Shown: positions 46,602 through 55,138, counted from the stretch's first letter. The stretch is 64,000 bases of DNA from Chitinophaga tropicalis (GCF_009758205.1 NZ_WRXN01000002.1:496001-560000); one strand, 5' to 3'. Notes: generated by a model not told the origin, from the letters alone. A program made the numbers and translations.

Positions 46602-47011
46602 CAGTAGGTGTTTTGTGAAAAAAGCATCAGTTCGCGGGTCTTTCAGACGTCCTGAATACTCAATGAGTTACAATGTTTTACCGATCGAAAAAGCTTCCAA
46701 CCCCACACCGGGATGGCATTTTGAGAAGTGTAAAGTGTTTCCATAGGCTTGATCTTTGTTTAACTGATATGGCTAAAGATGTTACTATTTTAAAATTAAA
46801 ATTATGACTAATATAGGAAATATAAAAAATGTGTATATATTCTAAATCGATAAATAGAAGGAGTACTGTAAGTGACAGGGGGATTTAAATTTGATATTCA
46901 GTATCTTAACGGGATGAAAAAAAGTTTAAAAAAGGTCTTAGAAAGTTATCCACATATCTTGGGGGTGAATAAATATTTTATATTACTAGTTCGTTGTTTA
47001 AAATAATTTTC
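46602..47011. other. AT-rich divergent intergenic region
   Basis: This region separates the giant gene from rpmI. The middle (46770-46860) is very AT-rich. A perfect DnaA-box sequence, TTATCCACA, lies at 46946-46954. No ORF worth reporting and no exact -7 box for the giant gene is seen. Confidence 0.5.
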
Positions 47012-47019
47012 TACCTTTG
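47012..47019 (+). promoter_or_regulatory. -7 promoter element for rpmI-rplT
   Basis: TACCTTTG is an exact TAnnTTTG match in a context (ctacctttgcaga) like that of the tRNA-Arg promoters. It lies 20 bases before the rpmI ATG, so the leader is very short and leaves no room for a long rplT-type leader RNA. Confidence 0.65.
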
Positions 47020-47039
47020 CAGACCAAATTTGATGTAAG

Positions 47040-47237
47040 ATGCCCAAAGTAAAGACTCATTCCCGGGCGAAGAAGACCTTCAAGGTTACCGGGAGCGGAC
47101 AGATTAAGAGGTATAATGCTTTCAAAAGTCACTTGCTGACCAAGAAGGCTACCAAAAGAAAGCGCCACCTGAGAGGTAGCAGCCTTGTTAGTTCAGCTAA
47201 CCTGGACCTGGTAAAAAGAATGCTTGCTCTCAGATAA
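47040..47237 (+). CDS. rpmI: 50S ribosomal protein L35
   Basis: This 65-aa basic protein starts [20 protein letters not shown], the standard L35 N-terminus, and continues with [12 protein letters not shown]. Length is as expected. It has its own promoter and is followed by rplT after 51 bp. In many bacteria it follows infC directly; here infC is 41 kb away. Confidence 0.98.
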   Translation: MPKVKTHSRAKKTFKVTGSGQIKRYNAFKSHLLTKKATKRKRHLRGSSLVSSANLDLVKRMLALR

Positions 47238-47288
47238 TGAGATGTGGTGTTGTGTAATTAATTATTAACCTGATCAAAAAAGCACTAT

Positions 47289-47633
47289 ATGCCTCGTTCA
47301 GTAAATGCAGTAGCTTCCAGGGCCCGCAGGAAGAAGATATTAAAGCAGGCCAAAGGCTTCTACGGTAAAAGGAAAAATGTATATACCGTAGCCAAAAACG
47401 TATTAGAGAAAGGTCTTACATACAGCTATGTAGGCCGTAAGCTGAAGAAAAGAAACTATCGTCAGTTGTGGATTGCGCGTATCAACGCTGCTGCCCGCGC
47501 TGAAGGTATCACTTACTCTGAGCTGATCCACAAATTGTCTGAAAAGAATATCGACCTGAACAGGAAGGTATTGGCTGATCTGGCAATGAATGAGCCTGAA
47601 ACTTTCAAGAACCTGGTAGCTTCCGTTAAATAA
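47289..47633 (+). CDS. rplT: 50S ribosomal protein L20
   Basis: This 114-aa protein begins [20 protein letters not shown] and has the conserved [21 protein letters not shown] and [19 protein letters not shown] (each an L20 hallmark). L20 binds 23S rRNA early in 50S assembly and in some bacteria represses its own operon. It forms a two-gene unit with rpmI and ends at a clear terminator. Confidence 0.98.
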   Translation: MPRSVNAVASRARRKKILKQAKGFYGKRKNVYTVAKNVLEKGLTYSYVGRKLKKRNYRQLWIARINAAARAEGITYSELIHKLSEKNIDLNRKVLADLAMNEPETFKNLVASVK

Positions 47634-47694
47634 GCGGAGTTCCGAATAAATAGTTTGTAGCCGGTGTTGTTATGATGCCGGCTATGCTGTTTTG

Positions 47695-47724
47695 AAGCCG
47701 GCGTATGCCGGCTTTTGTGTTTTT
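47695..47724 (+). terminator. Intrinsic terminator of rpmI-rplT
   Basis: The 7-bp GC-rich stem agccggc (47696-47702) with gccggct (47707-47713), extended by an A-T pair, has loop gtat and is followed by ttttgtgttttt. A weaker hairpin with the same agccgg motif lies at about 47657-47683. The next 130 bases to ispE hold no gene. Confidence 0.85.
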
Positions 47725-47852
47725 AGGGAGGGTGAGGAGAGGTTAGGAGAAGGATGCGAAGGCAATTTTTTGAGGGGAATTTTGCGCTGCGCGCGGCTTG
47801 ATTGAGAAAAGAAGAGTTGAGCCGGGAGGCAAGACGTTGTATTATGCGCGGC

Positions 47853-48659
47853 TCAGAGAATAAATACTTTATAATCGGGATTGAAAGAAATCCCTGCTGT
47901 GCTGTTTTTGGGAAATATTCCGACAAAAGCAGAGCCGCTGCCACTCATGGTAGCGTAAACCGCACCATATCTGTATAACTTTTCCTTGATCTCTTTTAGA
48001 TGGGGATGTGCTTCAAATACGGGCGCTTCAAAATCGTTTGTAATAATTTCCTTCCAGTCTTCTATCGGTTGCAGAATGCTTTCATGGAGAGAAAGCGCGG
48101 GCGCTTTGGGTGTAATGCGACCAAAGGCCCAACCTGTGTTGATATGCACTGCGGGATAGACCAGGACAAAAGAGTAAGCAGAAAGATCCAGTCCGACCGG
48201 CGTCATGATCTCTCCACGGCCAGTGGCGAAGCAGGGTTTGTTACTGATGAAGAAAGCGCAGTCGCTACCCAGTCTGGCTGCATATTCCCGTAATTGTTCT
48301 GCAGAGATACCTAACTGAAAACGGCTGTTCAGCAATTGCAGCATAAAGGCTGCATCTGAGGAACCACCGCCCAGTCCTGCGCCGATAGGAATATGTTTGT
48401 GAAGATGTATGTTCACCTCCGGCAGTGAGGGATAATCCTGTTTCAGCAGATGCCATGCTTTCAGGCAGAGGTTATCTGCAGGATTACCGGGAACAGCTAT
48501 ACCGGAAGAGGAGAATTGCAGCTGACCGGGACTGAGTACTTCCAGTGCGTCAGTGAGTGGTAACGGATAAAATACGGTTTCCAGTTCATGAAAACCATCC
48601 GGACGTTTACTGATTACGTGCAGGCCCAGGTTTATTTTACAATTCGGAAAAACGATCAT
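47853..48659 (-). CDS. ispE: 4-diphosphocytidyl-2-C-methyl-D-erythritol kinase
   Basis: This 268-aa GHMP kinase phosphorylates CDP-ME in the MEP pathway to isoprenoids. It begins MIVFPNCKINLGLHVISKRPDGFHEL in two recognisable pieces: the NCKINLGLHV strand and the RPDGFHELETVF motif. The ATP-binding glycine-rich motif is PIGAGLGGGSSDAAF (91-105), and a late motif MSGSGSAFVGIF is near the C-terminus. It is slightly shorter than the E. coli enzyme, as usual in Bacteroidota. It converges with rplT and sits downstream of the nuclease gene, separated by a hairpin. Confidence 0.96.
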   Translation of the reverse strand: MIVFPNCKINLGLHVISKRPDGFHELETVFYPLPLTDALEVLSPGQLQFSSSGIAVPGNPADNLCLKAWHLLKQDYPSLPEVNIHLHKHIPIGAGLGGGSSDAAFMLQLLNSRFQLGISAEQLREYAARLGSDCAFFISNKPCFATGRGEIMTPVGLDLSAYSFVLVYPAVHINTGWAFGRITPKAPALSLHESILQPIEDWKEIITNDFEAPVFEAHPHLKEIKEKLYRYGAVYATMSGSGSAFVGIFPKNSTAGISFNPDYKVFIL

Positions 48660-48782
48660 GGGAGAGGAGCACTTTTAAAGGAGGTATTTTATAAGTGCAA
48701 AGTTTAATATTTAAAATGAGAAAACGTAAGGTAGTGTATCATTGAGACGCTATCGAACGTAAGAGTGATATTACCCAATTTT

Positions 48783-48840
48783 AACGATCCGGTAAACCAT
48801 ACATAAGGAAACTCCTTATCTGATGATCTACCGGATCGTT
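48783..48840. terminator. Long interrupted hairpin between the nuclease gene and ispE
   Basis: The outer stem is a perfect 12 bp, aacgatccggta (48783-48794) with taccggatcgtt (48829-48840). The inner stem is a perfect 7 bp, ataagga (48803-48809) with tccttat (48813-48819). There is no long T run, so it is a weak terminator candidate for the nuclease gene on the minus strand or a structured leader of ispE. Confidence 0.5.
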
Positions 48841-48864
48841 ATATTGGTATTACAGTAAAACCTT

Positions 48865-49470
48865 TTATACACGGCCTTTACGGCTGTTGATCTCATCACG
48901 GATGGCGATGGCCCTGATGTAATCTTCCTGTTCCAGTACTTCCTGGAGCAGTTGTGTCAGTTCATCCAGATTGAGGACTTTAAGATCATCTTCAGCACCT
49001 TTCTCATGTTCTGAAATGGTAGGAGTGACGGGTTTGACACCGCTTTTCTTTCCGGCAGGATCGTCCAGGAGGATACCTGCGCTGTTGAGGATGTTCTCGT
49101 ATGTGAAAATAGGGCAGCCAAAGCGTACGGCTAATGCCAGGGCATCGGAGGTACGTGAGTCTATCTCTATGGTTTCTTCATTGCTGTAACAGATCAACTT
49201 GGAATAAAAGATCCCTTCCTGCAGGTTACTGATCACGACTTCATGAAGTTCTATATTGAAAGCGTTCATGAAGTTTTTCATCAAATCATGTGTCAGAGGG
49301 CGGCTGGGTTGCATTTTCTCCAACGCAACAGCGATAGCCTGCGCTTCAAAGCCGCCGATCACGATCGGTAAGCGGCGCAAGCCGTTCACCTCTCCCAATA
49401 CTACGGCGTACGAATGTGTTTGCGTAATGCTGTGCGATAAAGCAACTATTTCCAGTTCTATTTTTCTCAT
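48865..49470 (-). CDS. Bifunctional nuclease family protein (DUF151) with UVR motif
   Basis: This 201-aa protein has a BFN/DUF151 domain (about 1-135) with LPIVIGGFEAQAIAVALE, LTHDLM and SRTSDALALAVRFGCPIF, all family marks. The last 40 residues (LDELTQLLQEVLEQEDYIRAIAIRDEI) are a UvrB/UvrC-type UVR motif. BFN proteins have DNase/RNase activity in plants and a role in stress responses is reported for some; the bacterial role is uncertain. A domain order of BFN plus UVR is common in Bacteroidota. The gap of about 100 bp to etfA carries no exact promoter box. Confidence 0.93.
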   Translation of the reverse strand: MRKIELEIVALSHSITQTHSYAVVLGEVNGLRRLPIVIGGFEAQAIAVALEKMQPSRPLTHDLMKNFMNAFNIELHEVVISNLQEGIFYSKLICYSNEETIEIDSRTSDALALAVRFGCPIFTYENILNSAGILLDDPAGKKSGVKPVTPTISEHEKGAEDDLKVLNLDELTQLLQEVLEQEDYIRAIAIRDEINSRKGRV

Positions 49471-49574
49471 ATCTGTCCTGCGTTGTCGCTGAATATTTTG
49501 TAAGAACGTGAAGTTAGAAAAAATATTCCTTATCTAAAAAACAGATAATAAGTAATAGCAAAATCGCTAAGTAC

Positions 49575-50540
49575 TTACTTCAGTTGCTTTATTGCTGCCG
49601 TCAACTTTGGTACTACTTCGAAGGCATCTCCGACTATACCGTAATCTGCTGCTTTGAAGAATGGCGCTTCGGGATCTTTATTGATGACCACGATCACTTT
49701 ACTACCGTTTACGCCCGCCAGGTGCTGGATAGCGCCGGAAATACCGATGGCTACATACAGGTTGGGACGTACGGTAAGACCGGTTTGTCCGACGTGTTCA
49801 TGATGTGGGCGCCAGCCGGTATCGGCAACAGGGCGGGAGCAGGCTGTAGCAGCTCCCAGCGCTTTGGCCAGGTCTTCTACCAGTCCCCAGTTCTCGGGGC
49901 CTTTTAAACCGCGGCCCCCGCTTACTACGATCTCTGCTTCTGTGAGTGGAACTTCACCGGTAACGGTTTCGACCTTGCTTACTTTCACTTTGAAATCAGC
50001 ATCGCTGATAGCGGGGGAGAAGGCAGTCACAGTAGCTTTGGCATCTGTCTTTTCTACCGGGAAAGTGTTGGGCATGACCGCAATCACTTTCTTCTCTGAT
50101 GTTATATTAATATTGGCAAAAGCTTTGCCGGAAAATACGCTTTTCTTCACTACAAAGCCGTTGGCCGTATCCGGCAGGGAGATGGCGCCTGATACAAAAC
50201 CGGCTTTCAACCGGGCGGCTACACGGGGAGCGATGGCCTTGCCGTCAAAATTGTGGGGGAAAACGATGACCTGAGCAGCTTCCTGTTCTGCTGCTGCAGC
50301 TACTATCTTTGTAAATACAGTGCTTTCCACTTCATTTAAGCGGGCATCTGCTACATGCAATACTTTAGCTGCGCCGTAATTACCTAACGCCTCCAGTTCT
50401 GCATTATCTACCTGGCCTAATACCAGTGCTGTAGCGCTGGTTCCCAGCTGCTGTGCTACTTTGGCACCATATTGTACTGCTTCGAAAGCTACTTTTTTGA
50501 TCTTGCCCTGAGCCTGATCTGCGAATATTATAACTGACAT
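49575..50540 (-). CDS. etfA: Electron transfer flavoprotein subunit alpha
   Basis: This 321-aa subunit binds FAD and passes electrons from acyl-CoA dehydrogenases toward the quinone pool. The N-terminal domain begins [16 protein letters not shown]. The FAD-binding C-terminal domain has [42 protein letters not shown] and [21 protein letters not shown] (each an ETF-alpha mark). It follows etfB on the same strand with 54 bp between, the usual etfBA order. Confidence 0.97.
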   Translation of the reverse strand: MSVIIFADQAQGKIKKVAFEAVQYGAKVAQQLGTSATALVLGQVDNAELEALGNYGAAKVLHVADARLNEVESTVFTKIVAAAAEQEAAQVIVFPHNFDGKAIAPRVAARLKAGFVSGAISLPDTANGFVVKKSVFSGKAFANINITSEKKVIAVMPNTFPVEKTDAKATVTAFSPAISDADFKVKVSKVETVTGEVPLTEAEIVVSGGRGLKGPENWGLVEDLAKALGAATACSRPVADTGWRPHHEHVGQTGLTVRPNLYVAIGISGAIQHLAGVNGSKVIVVINKDPEAPFFKAADYGIVGDAFEVVPKLTAAIKQLK

Positions 50541-50594
50541 GATTTAACGTAGAGTTTAAGTTCTTGGAATGGAGAAAGCTGAGCGTGGGATGTT

Positions 50595-51335
50595 TCAGAT
50601 CACTTTAGCTTCTTCGTGCAGGAGTTTAACCAGTTCGTCCACATTATCGGCACTGATCAGTTTAACACCGGCCTTTGCGGGAGGGAGTTCATATGTGGAT
50701 ACCGCTGTCAGAGAGTCTGCCGCTACGGGTTCTATCACCGCCAGGGGCTTGGTACGTGCAGCCATAATGCCTCTCATATTGGGGATACGTGCCTCGGCCA
50801 TTCCTTTCTGGCAGGACACTACAACGGGAAGTGCAACTGTTACGATCTCTTCACCACCTTCTATTTCGCGGTTGATGGTGGCCTGGGTACCGCTCAGCTC
50901 AAATTTTGCTGCGATGGAAACGTAAGGCAGGTCAAGCAGTTCAGCCACCATTCCGCCGATAGCGGAACCGTTATAGTCTATGGTTTCCTTGCCGGTAAAT
51001 ATGAGGTCATAACCCTGTTGTTTTGCGTGTGCCGCTATCTGGGAAGCGATGTAAAAGCTGTCCTGGCTATCTGTATTGATACGGAAAGCTTCATCTCCAC
51101 CCAGCGCCAGCGCCTTGCGGATAACGGGTTCAGTATCTGCTCCGCCTACTGTAACAAGATGCACGGTTGCTCCCAGGGTTTCTTTCAATTCAAGTGCTCT
51201 TACCAGGGCATACCATTCATCATAAGGATTAATGATGAACTGTACACCTGCTTCATTGAATTTCGTGTTGTTGTCTGTGAAAGCTATTTTTGCAGTTGTG
51301 TCCGGAGTTTTACTGATACAAACTAAAATCTTCAT
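50595..51335 (-). CDS. etfB: Electron transfer flavoprotein subunit beta
   Basis: This 246-aa subunit binds AMP and pairs with EtfA. It begins MKILVCISKTPDTTAKIAF, and has YDEWYALVRALELKE, the ETF-beta signature region FTGKETIDYNGSAIGGMVAELL and VVVSCQKGMAEARIPNMRGI (split here by motif). The frame is open 13 codons further upstream, but the ATG at 51333-51335 begins the first strand. An exact -7 box lies 36 bases upstream on the minus strand. Confidence 0.96.
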   Translation of the reverse strand: MKILVCISKTPDTTAKIAFTDNNTKFNEAGVQFIINPYDEWYALVRALELKETLGATVHLVTVGGADTEPVIRKALALGGDEAFRINTDSQDSFYIASQIAAHAKQQGYDLIFTGKETIDYNGSAIGGMVAELLDLPYVSIAAKFELSGTQATINREIEGGEEIVTVALPVVVSCQKGMAEARIPNMRGIMAARTKPLAVIEPVAADSLTAVSTYELPPAKAGVKLISADNVDELVKLLHEEAKVI

Positions 51336-51371
51336 GGCCTTAACTGTTTTGTTTTTATAAAGCGGTATGAG

Positions 51372-51379
51372 CAAATATA
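51372..51379 (-). promoter_or_regulatory. -7 promoter element for etfBA
   Basis: The minus strand reads TATATTTG, an exact TAnnTTTG match, 36 bases upstream of the etfB ATG. It lies within the 52-bp gap to the divergent TPR gene, so the promoters must overlap. Confidence 0.55.
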
Positions 51380-51387
51380 TTTAAATA

Positions 51388-51696
51388 ATGGATAGAATAG
51401 CCAGGATCAAGGAATTTCTTAAAACCAGCCCCAATGACAGCTTTCTGAAGCATGCATTGGCGCTTGAGTACATCAAGCTGAATGATGACGGGGAGGCCCG
51501 CAGGCTGTTTGAGGAGCTGCTGGCGCATGAACCGGGGTATGTAGGTTCCTACTATCACCTGGGCCGGCTGCTGGAACGCAATGCCCAACCGGAAGCGGCC
51601 ATTGCTATTTATGAAAAAGGCATGGAAATGGCAAAAGCGGCACAGGACAGGCATGCCTACAATGAACTGCAGGCCGCACTGGATGATCTGATCTGA
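51388..51696 (+). CDS. Small tetratricopeptide-repeat protein
   Basis: This 102-aa soluble protein has about two TPR units: LKHALALEYIKLNDDGEARRLFEELLAHEPGY and GSYYHLGRLLERNAQPEAAIAIYEKG (described here by their first and last parts). The helices would form a short protein-binding scaffold. It is divergent from etfB and lies 16 bp before tilS on the same strand, so the two are likely co-transcribed. The partner is unknown. Confidence 0.85.
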   Translation: MDRIARIKEFLKTSPNDSFLKHALALEYIKLNDDGEARRLFEELLAHEPGYVGSYYHLGRLLERNAQPEAAIAIYEKGMEMAKAAQDRHAYNELQAALDDLI

Positions 51697-51712
51697 TAAT
51701 TAATGTTACACT

Positions 51713-53050
51713 ATGGACCTACTGAAAGGTTTTATTTCATATACAAAGCAGGAACAGCTTTTTACAACCGACCAGCAGATACTGCTGGCGGTGAGTGGAG
51801 GTGTAGATTCTGTGGTAATGGCGCATCTCTTCAAAGAAGCGGGTTTCCGTTTTACGATTGCGCATTGCAATTTCCAGTTACGGGGCGAGGAATCTGAAAG
51901 AGATGCTGCTTTTGTGACGGCACTGGCGGATAAATTAGGAGTGATGCTGCATACAGTGCGTTTTGATACGGCTGTGTATGCGGACAGCAATCGTGTATCC
52001 ATCCAGGTAGCAGCAAGGGAATTGCGTTATGGGTGGCTGGAAAATATACGGCGGCAATCAGGCAGCGCTTTTATAGCTACAGCCCATCATATGCAGGACA
52101 ATGTTGAAACAGTGCTGATGAACCTGTGTAAAGGCACGGGCATAGCCGGTTTACACGGTATATTACCTAAACAGGGGCATATTATACGTCCGCTGCTGTT
52201 TACCCAAAAGGAGCAGCTGCTGGCCTATGCAACAGAATATAGTACCGGTTTTGCAGAAGACAGTTCCAATATCACTGTAAAATATACACGTAATTTTTTC
52301 AGGCATAAGGTAATACCTGTCATGCAGGAGATCTACCCGGCTGTAACTGCCAATATAGCCGGCAGTATTGACCGTTTCAGGGAAGCGGAGGAGTTGTATG
52401 AGGAGGCGCTGCAACGGCATAAAAAACGGCTGGTCGAGCAAAAGGGGAATACCATTATGATCCCTGTGCTTAAACTACAGAAAACACGGCCTTTGCACAC
52501 AGTTGCATGGGAGATATTCAAGGATTATGGATGTTCTTCCGCGCAGCTGCCGCAGGTACTGGAGTTGCTGAACAGCGGATCCGGCAAACTGGTGGAAACC
52601 GCCAGTCACCGCATTATACGGGACCGTCAATGGTTACTGATCATTCCTGTTGAAGTGCAGGATGCAGCTGTTATTGTAATAGAAAAGGAGCGGACTTTCG
52701 TTCCTGTAACCAATGGCCAGCTGAAGATCAGGGAAGCTGAAAGAACGCCTGCCACTGTTATTCCAACATCGTCCAATATTGCCTGCCTGGATAAACAGGA
52801 AATACATTATCCGCTGGTTTTAAGAAAATGGCGGCAGGGGGATTATTTCTATCCGCTGGGCATGCGTAAAAAAAAGAAATTAAGCAGGTTCTTTATTGAT
52901 CAGAAGCTATCGCTTCCGCAGAAGGAAAAAGTATGGGTGCTGGAGTCAGGAAAACGTATTGTGTGGATAGCGGGAATGCGTATAGACGACCGTTTCAGGA
53001 TAACAGACAATACTACCCGGATGCTGGTGCTGGAGTGGGAAGAAAAATAA
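51713..53050 (+). CDS. tilS: tRNA(Ile)-lysidine synthase
   Basis: This 445-aa enzyme attaches lysine to C34 of the CAU-anticodon tRNA-Ile, changing it from AUG to AUA reading. The PP-loop motif is SGGVDS (28-33), followed by the typical FTIAHCNFQLRGEES and TAHHMQDNVETVLMNL. The substrate-binding C-terminal domain (about 365-440) begins at RKWRQGDYFYPLGM and includes KKKKLSRFFIDQKL. Length matches the long form of the family. It ends 1 bp before the convergent response regulator gene. Confidence 0.96.
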   Translation: MDLLKGFISYTKQEQLFTTDQQILLAVSGGVDSVVMAHLFKEAGFRFTIAHCNFQLRGEESERDAAFVTALADKLGVMLHTVRFDTAVYADSNRVSIQVAARELRYGWLENIRRQSGSAFIATAHHMQDNVETVLMNLCKGTGIAGLHGILPKQGHIIRPLLFTQKEQLLAYATEYSTGFAEDSSNITVKYTRNFFRHKVIPVMQEIYPAVTANIAGSIDRFREAEELYEEALQRHKKRLVEQKGNTIMIPVLKLQKTRPLHTVAWEIFKDYGCSSAQLPQVLELLNSGSGKLVETASHRIIRDRQWLLIIPVEVQDAAVIVIEKERTFVPVTNGQLKIREAERTPATVIPTSSNIACLDKQEIHYPLVLRKWRQGDYFYPLGMRKKKKLSRFFIDQKLSLPQKEKVWVLESGKRIVWIAGMRIDDRFRITDNTTRMLVLEWEEK

Positions 53051-53051
53051 A

Positions 53052-53504
53052 TTACCTCAAACTGTTGATCACTGTATTGAACTCGGGAAAGGCGTGTTTC
53101 TTCATGCAGAAGTCGTAGAAATGCTGCGCTGATAAAAGATACTCGTCGTACGTAAATGGTTTTACCATGTAAGCCAATGCCCCCAGCTGTTTACATTCGT
53201 GCATTTCTATTACGTTGAAAGAAGATGAGAAAATAATTGCCGGAATATCCCGGTAAGCTATTATGTTTTTCAGTTCACGCAGTGCTTCTGTTCCGCTCAG
53301 GCGGGGCATATTCAGGTCAAGAACAATCAATGAAGGAAAATCTTCTCCATTGTCTCTCATGCATGCGAGTACTTCCAGGGCCTTTTCTCCGTCTTCGACA
53401 AGCATTGGTACATCGGGAAGGCCAATGGTGCTAAAGGCGTCCTGCATAATAAAACGGTCCTCAGGGTCGTCATCGGCCAGTAATATCTTAACACGCTGTT
53501 CCAT
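53052..53504 (-). CDS. Single-domain response regulator (CheY/Rcp1-like)
   Basis: This 150-aa protein is one receiver domain with no output domain. The acidic pocket is DDD (11-13), the phosphoacceptor is Asp63 in LIVLDLNMPRLSG, a Ser/Thr switch is in IIFSSSFN, and the conserved Lys is in MVKPF. Such stand-alone receivers usually act through a partner in a phosphorelay; no kinase is nearby. The open frame begins 15 codons earlier, but the ATG at 53502-53504 starts MEQRVKILLADDD, the natural first strand. Confidence 0.92.
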   Translation of the reverse strand: MEQRVKILLADDDPEDRFIMQDAFSTIGLPDVPMLVEDGEKALEVLACMRDNGEDFPSLIVLDLNMPRLSGTEALRELKNIIAYRDIPAIIFSSSFNVIEMHECKQLGALAYMVKPFTYDEYLLSAQHFYDFCMKKHAFPEFNTVINSLR

Positions 53505-53562
53505 AGCAAGTCGAAATCTTTCTGAATGGTAAATAATCAACGGCCGCATCTATAGTCTGATA

Positions 53563-53618
53563 GCAGAAATTCCCGTAGAGAAAAATCCCCTGTTCTGGAT
53601 TTTCCTCTACAGTTCTGC
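53563..53618. other. Long hairpin between the rhomboid gene and the response regulator
   Basis: The inner stem is 14 bp with one mismatch (53575-53588 with 53597-53610) and an 8-base loop. An outer 6-bp stem, gcagaa (53563-53568) with ttctgc (53613-53618), closes it. It lies 58 bases upstream of the response regulator ATG on the minus strand and downstream of rhomboid. It may be a terminator of the rhomboid transcript or a leader structure. Confidence 0.5.
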
Positions 53619-53749
53619 AACTGGTTTTCTACTTTGCCTGTAAGCCCGTTATGAAGTAAATTCTCATGCCATGGCTTTTTCTCACCGTTGTACAGAGTCT
53701 AGTACTATACAATACGCAAAAAGCAAACCGGAAGTAAATTCGTTTGTGA

Positions 53750-54373
53750 TTACCTGTAGCCGTGCAACAGCTGGTCCAGAAAGTAAGGGCCTATCTTAGG
53801 TTCGAAGATTAACGGGCAGATAAGGCCGAAAAGCGCGCCCCATAAGTGTGCATCATGGTTAATACCATCACCCATATCACGACGGGCCATATAAAAGGTA
53901 CCTACCAGGTATAGTATACCATACAGTACAGCCGGCATAGGGATCACAAATACATAGATCCTTGCCCAGGGGTTGAAAAGAATAGCGGCAAATACCACTG
54001 CTGATACGGCACCGGACGCACCAATGGCTCTGTAACCGTAGTTATTCTGATGCTTCAGGTAAGTAGGTATGGAAGACATTATGAGGGCCAGGAGATAAAA
54101 AAGGGGGTAGTATAATTTACTCTGAAAGATCTGAAGAAATACCTCTTCTATAAAGCTACCAAAGAAGAAGAGGGACAGCATATTGAATCCGAGGTGCATG
54201 AAATCCGCATGTACAAATCCGCCGGTAACAAACCTGTAGAATTGTTTCTTTTCCTTTATCATGTAAGGCCACATGCTCAGATCATCAATACGTTGAGCAT
54301 GGTTAAAAGACGTAACAGATACCAGACAGGTGAGAACAATAATACTTACCGTGATAATCGAGATAGTCATCAT
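53750..54373 (-). CDS. Rhomboid family intramembrane serine protease
   Basis: This 207-aa protein has about six membrane segments. The catalytic dyad is Ser120 in GASGAVSA and His176 in AHLWGALFG. An Asn/His-rich segment HADFMHLGFNM (about 55-65) matches the conserved TM2 region. Rhomboids cut membrane proteins inside or near the membrane; the substrate here is unknown. Two adjacent ATGs (54368-54373) could start translation; I chose the upstream one. It lies 41 bp downstream of rlmH on the same strand and may share its transcript. Confidence 0.93.
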   Translation of the reverse strand: MMTISIITVSIIVLTCLVSVTSFNHAQRIDDLSMWPYMIKEKKQFYRFVTGGFVHADFMHLGFNMLSLFFFGSFIEEVFLQIFQSKLYYPLFYLLALIMSSIPTYLKHQNNYGYRAIGASGAVSAVVFAAILFNPWARIYVFVIPMPAVLYGILYLVGTFYMARRDMGDGINHDAHLWGALFGLICPLIFEPKIGPYFLDQLLHGYR

Positions 54374-54414
54374 ATCCTAACTAATGAATTGTTGGGTGTA
54401 ATAATATAACTTTT

Positions 54415-54888
54415 TTATTGATGATGGTATTTTTCCCTGTTCAAAACTGTATACGCCCGGTACAATTGTTCTGTCATGATAAGGCGTACCAGCTGATGGG
54501 GGAAGGTGAGGGGAGACAGGGATAACTTCAGCTGGGCTCTTTCCAGTACAGCTGTGTCCAGTCCGAAAGCGCCACCTATCAGGAAAACAACCTGTCTTGT
54601 TCCGGCGTTGGCCCTTTGCTGCAGGAAATCGGCCAGCTGGATGGTGGTTTGCATCTTTCCATATTCGTCCAGTGCTACAAGATAATCCTGGGGTTGCAGG
54701 AGGTCCAGGACCATTTTCCCTTCCTGTTTTTTCAATTCCGGTATGGATAAACTCGCAGCCTGTTTTACAGTGGGAATAAGCCGGATATCAAAATCTACAT
54801 AATGTTGTAACCGTTTCTGAAAAATGGCAATACCGTCCCTTATATAGGAATCGTTGTCCTTTCCTATGCTCCAAAGTAATATTTTCAC
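54415..54888 (-). CDS. rlmH: 23S rRNA (pseudouridine(1915)-N3)-methyltransferase
   Basis: This 157-aa SPOUT methyltransferase modifies m3-psi-1915 in helix 69 of 23S rRNA. The marks are the N-terminus KILLWSIGKDND, LVALDEYGKMQTT, the AdoMet-binding VVFLIGGAFGLD and the C-terminal LSLSPLTFPHQLVRLIMTEQLYRAY (read in parts). The usual length is 155-157. No ATG fits; the start is GTG at 54886-54888, giving VKILLWSIG, with ATP-independent SPOUT knot intact. The open frame continues 68 codons upstream into the tRNA gene region and cannot be real. Confidence 0.95.
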   Translation of the reverse strand: MKILLWSIGKDNDSYIRDGIAIFQKRLQHYVDFDIRLIPTVKQAASLSIPELKKQEGKMVLDLLQPQDYLVALDEYGKMQTTIQLADFLQQRANAGTRQVVFLIGGAFGLDTAVLERAQLKLSLSPLTFPHQLVRLIMTEQLYRAYTVLNREKYHHQ

Positions 54889-55014
54889 CTGTTTATCGTA
54901 TAAAAACCGGGGTAAAAGTACGGAAATAGTAAGAGTGGGCAGGCTGTTGAGTGAAATTTTTGAGGGGAGCGGCTGGCAGATGAGATAAAATAGTTTTAAA
55001 AATATATTTAAAAA

Positions 55015-55045
55015 TTTGGTGATTCTGATTTTTTTCCTACTTTTG
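55015..55045 (+). promoter_or_regulatory. Full promoter of the first tRNA-Arg gene
   Basis: TTTG (55015-55018) and TACTTTTG (55038-55045) are separated by 19 bases, a perfect consensus arrangement. The -7 box ends 19 bases before the mature tRNA. The leader contains tccc-N6-ggga, a small hairpin. Confidence 0.85.
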
Positions 55046-55064
55046 CAATCCCAATCGCGGGAAT

Positions 55065-55138
55065 GGCTTCGTAGCTCAACTGAATAGAGCATCTGACTAC
55101 GGATCAGAAGGTTTCTGGTTTGAATCCAGACGAGGTCA
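55065..55138 (+). tRNA. tRNA-Arg (anticodon ACG), copy 1
   Basis: This 74-nt gene folds as a full cloverleaf. The acceptor is GGCTTCG with CGAGGTC (two G-T pairs). The D stem is GCTC with GAGC. The anticodon stem TCTGA/TCAGA holds the loop CTACGGA, so positions 34-36 are ACG, which reads CGN arginine codons after A34 deamination. The T stem TCTGG/CCAGA holds loop TTTGAAT. CCA is not encoded. The discriminator base is A. Confidence 0.95.

Noticed and set aside
47725..47852. A decayed copy of the palindrome family near 47.75 kb (gcgaaggcaatttttt and gcgctgcgcgcggc)
   Set aside because: Some words resemble the flanks of the other copies, but no long inverted repeat is present, so it cannot be counted as a member.
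54889..55092. N-terminal extension of rlmH
   Set aside because: The extra 68 codons run into the tRNA-Arg gene on the other strand and encode no family-like sequence; RlmH homologues are about 157 aa.
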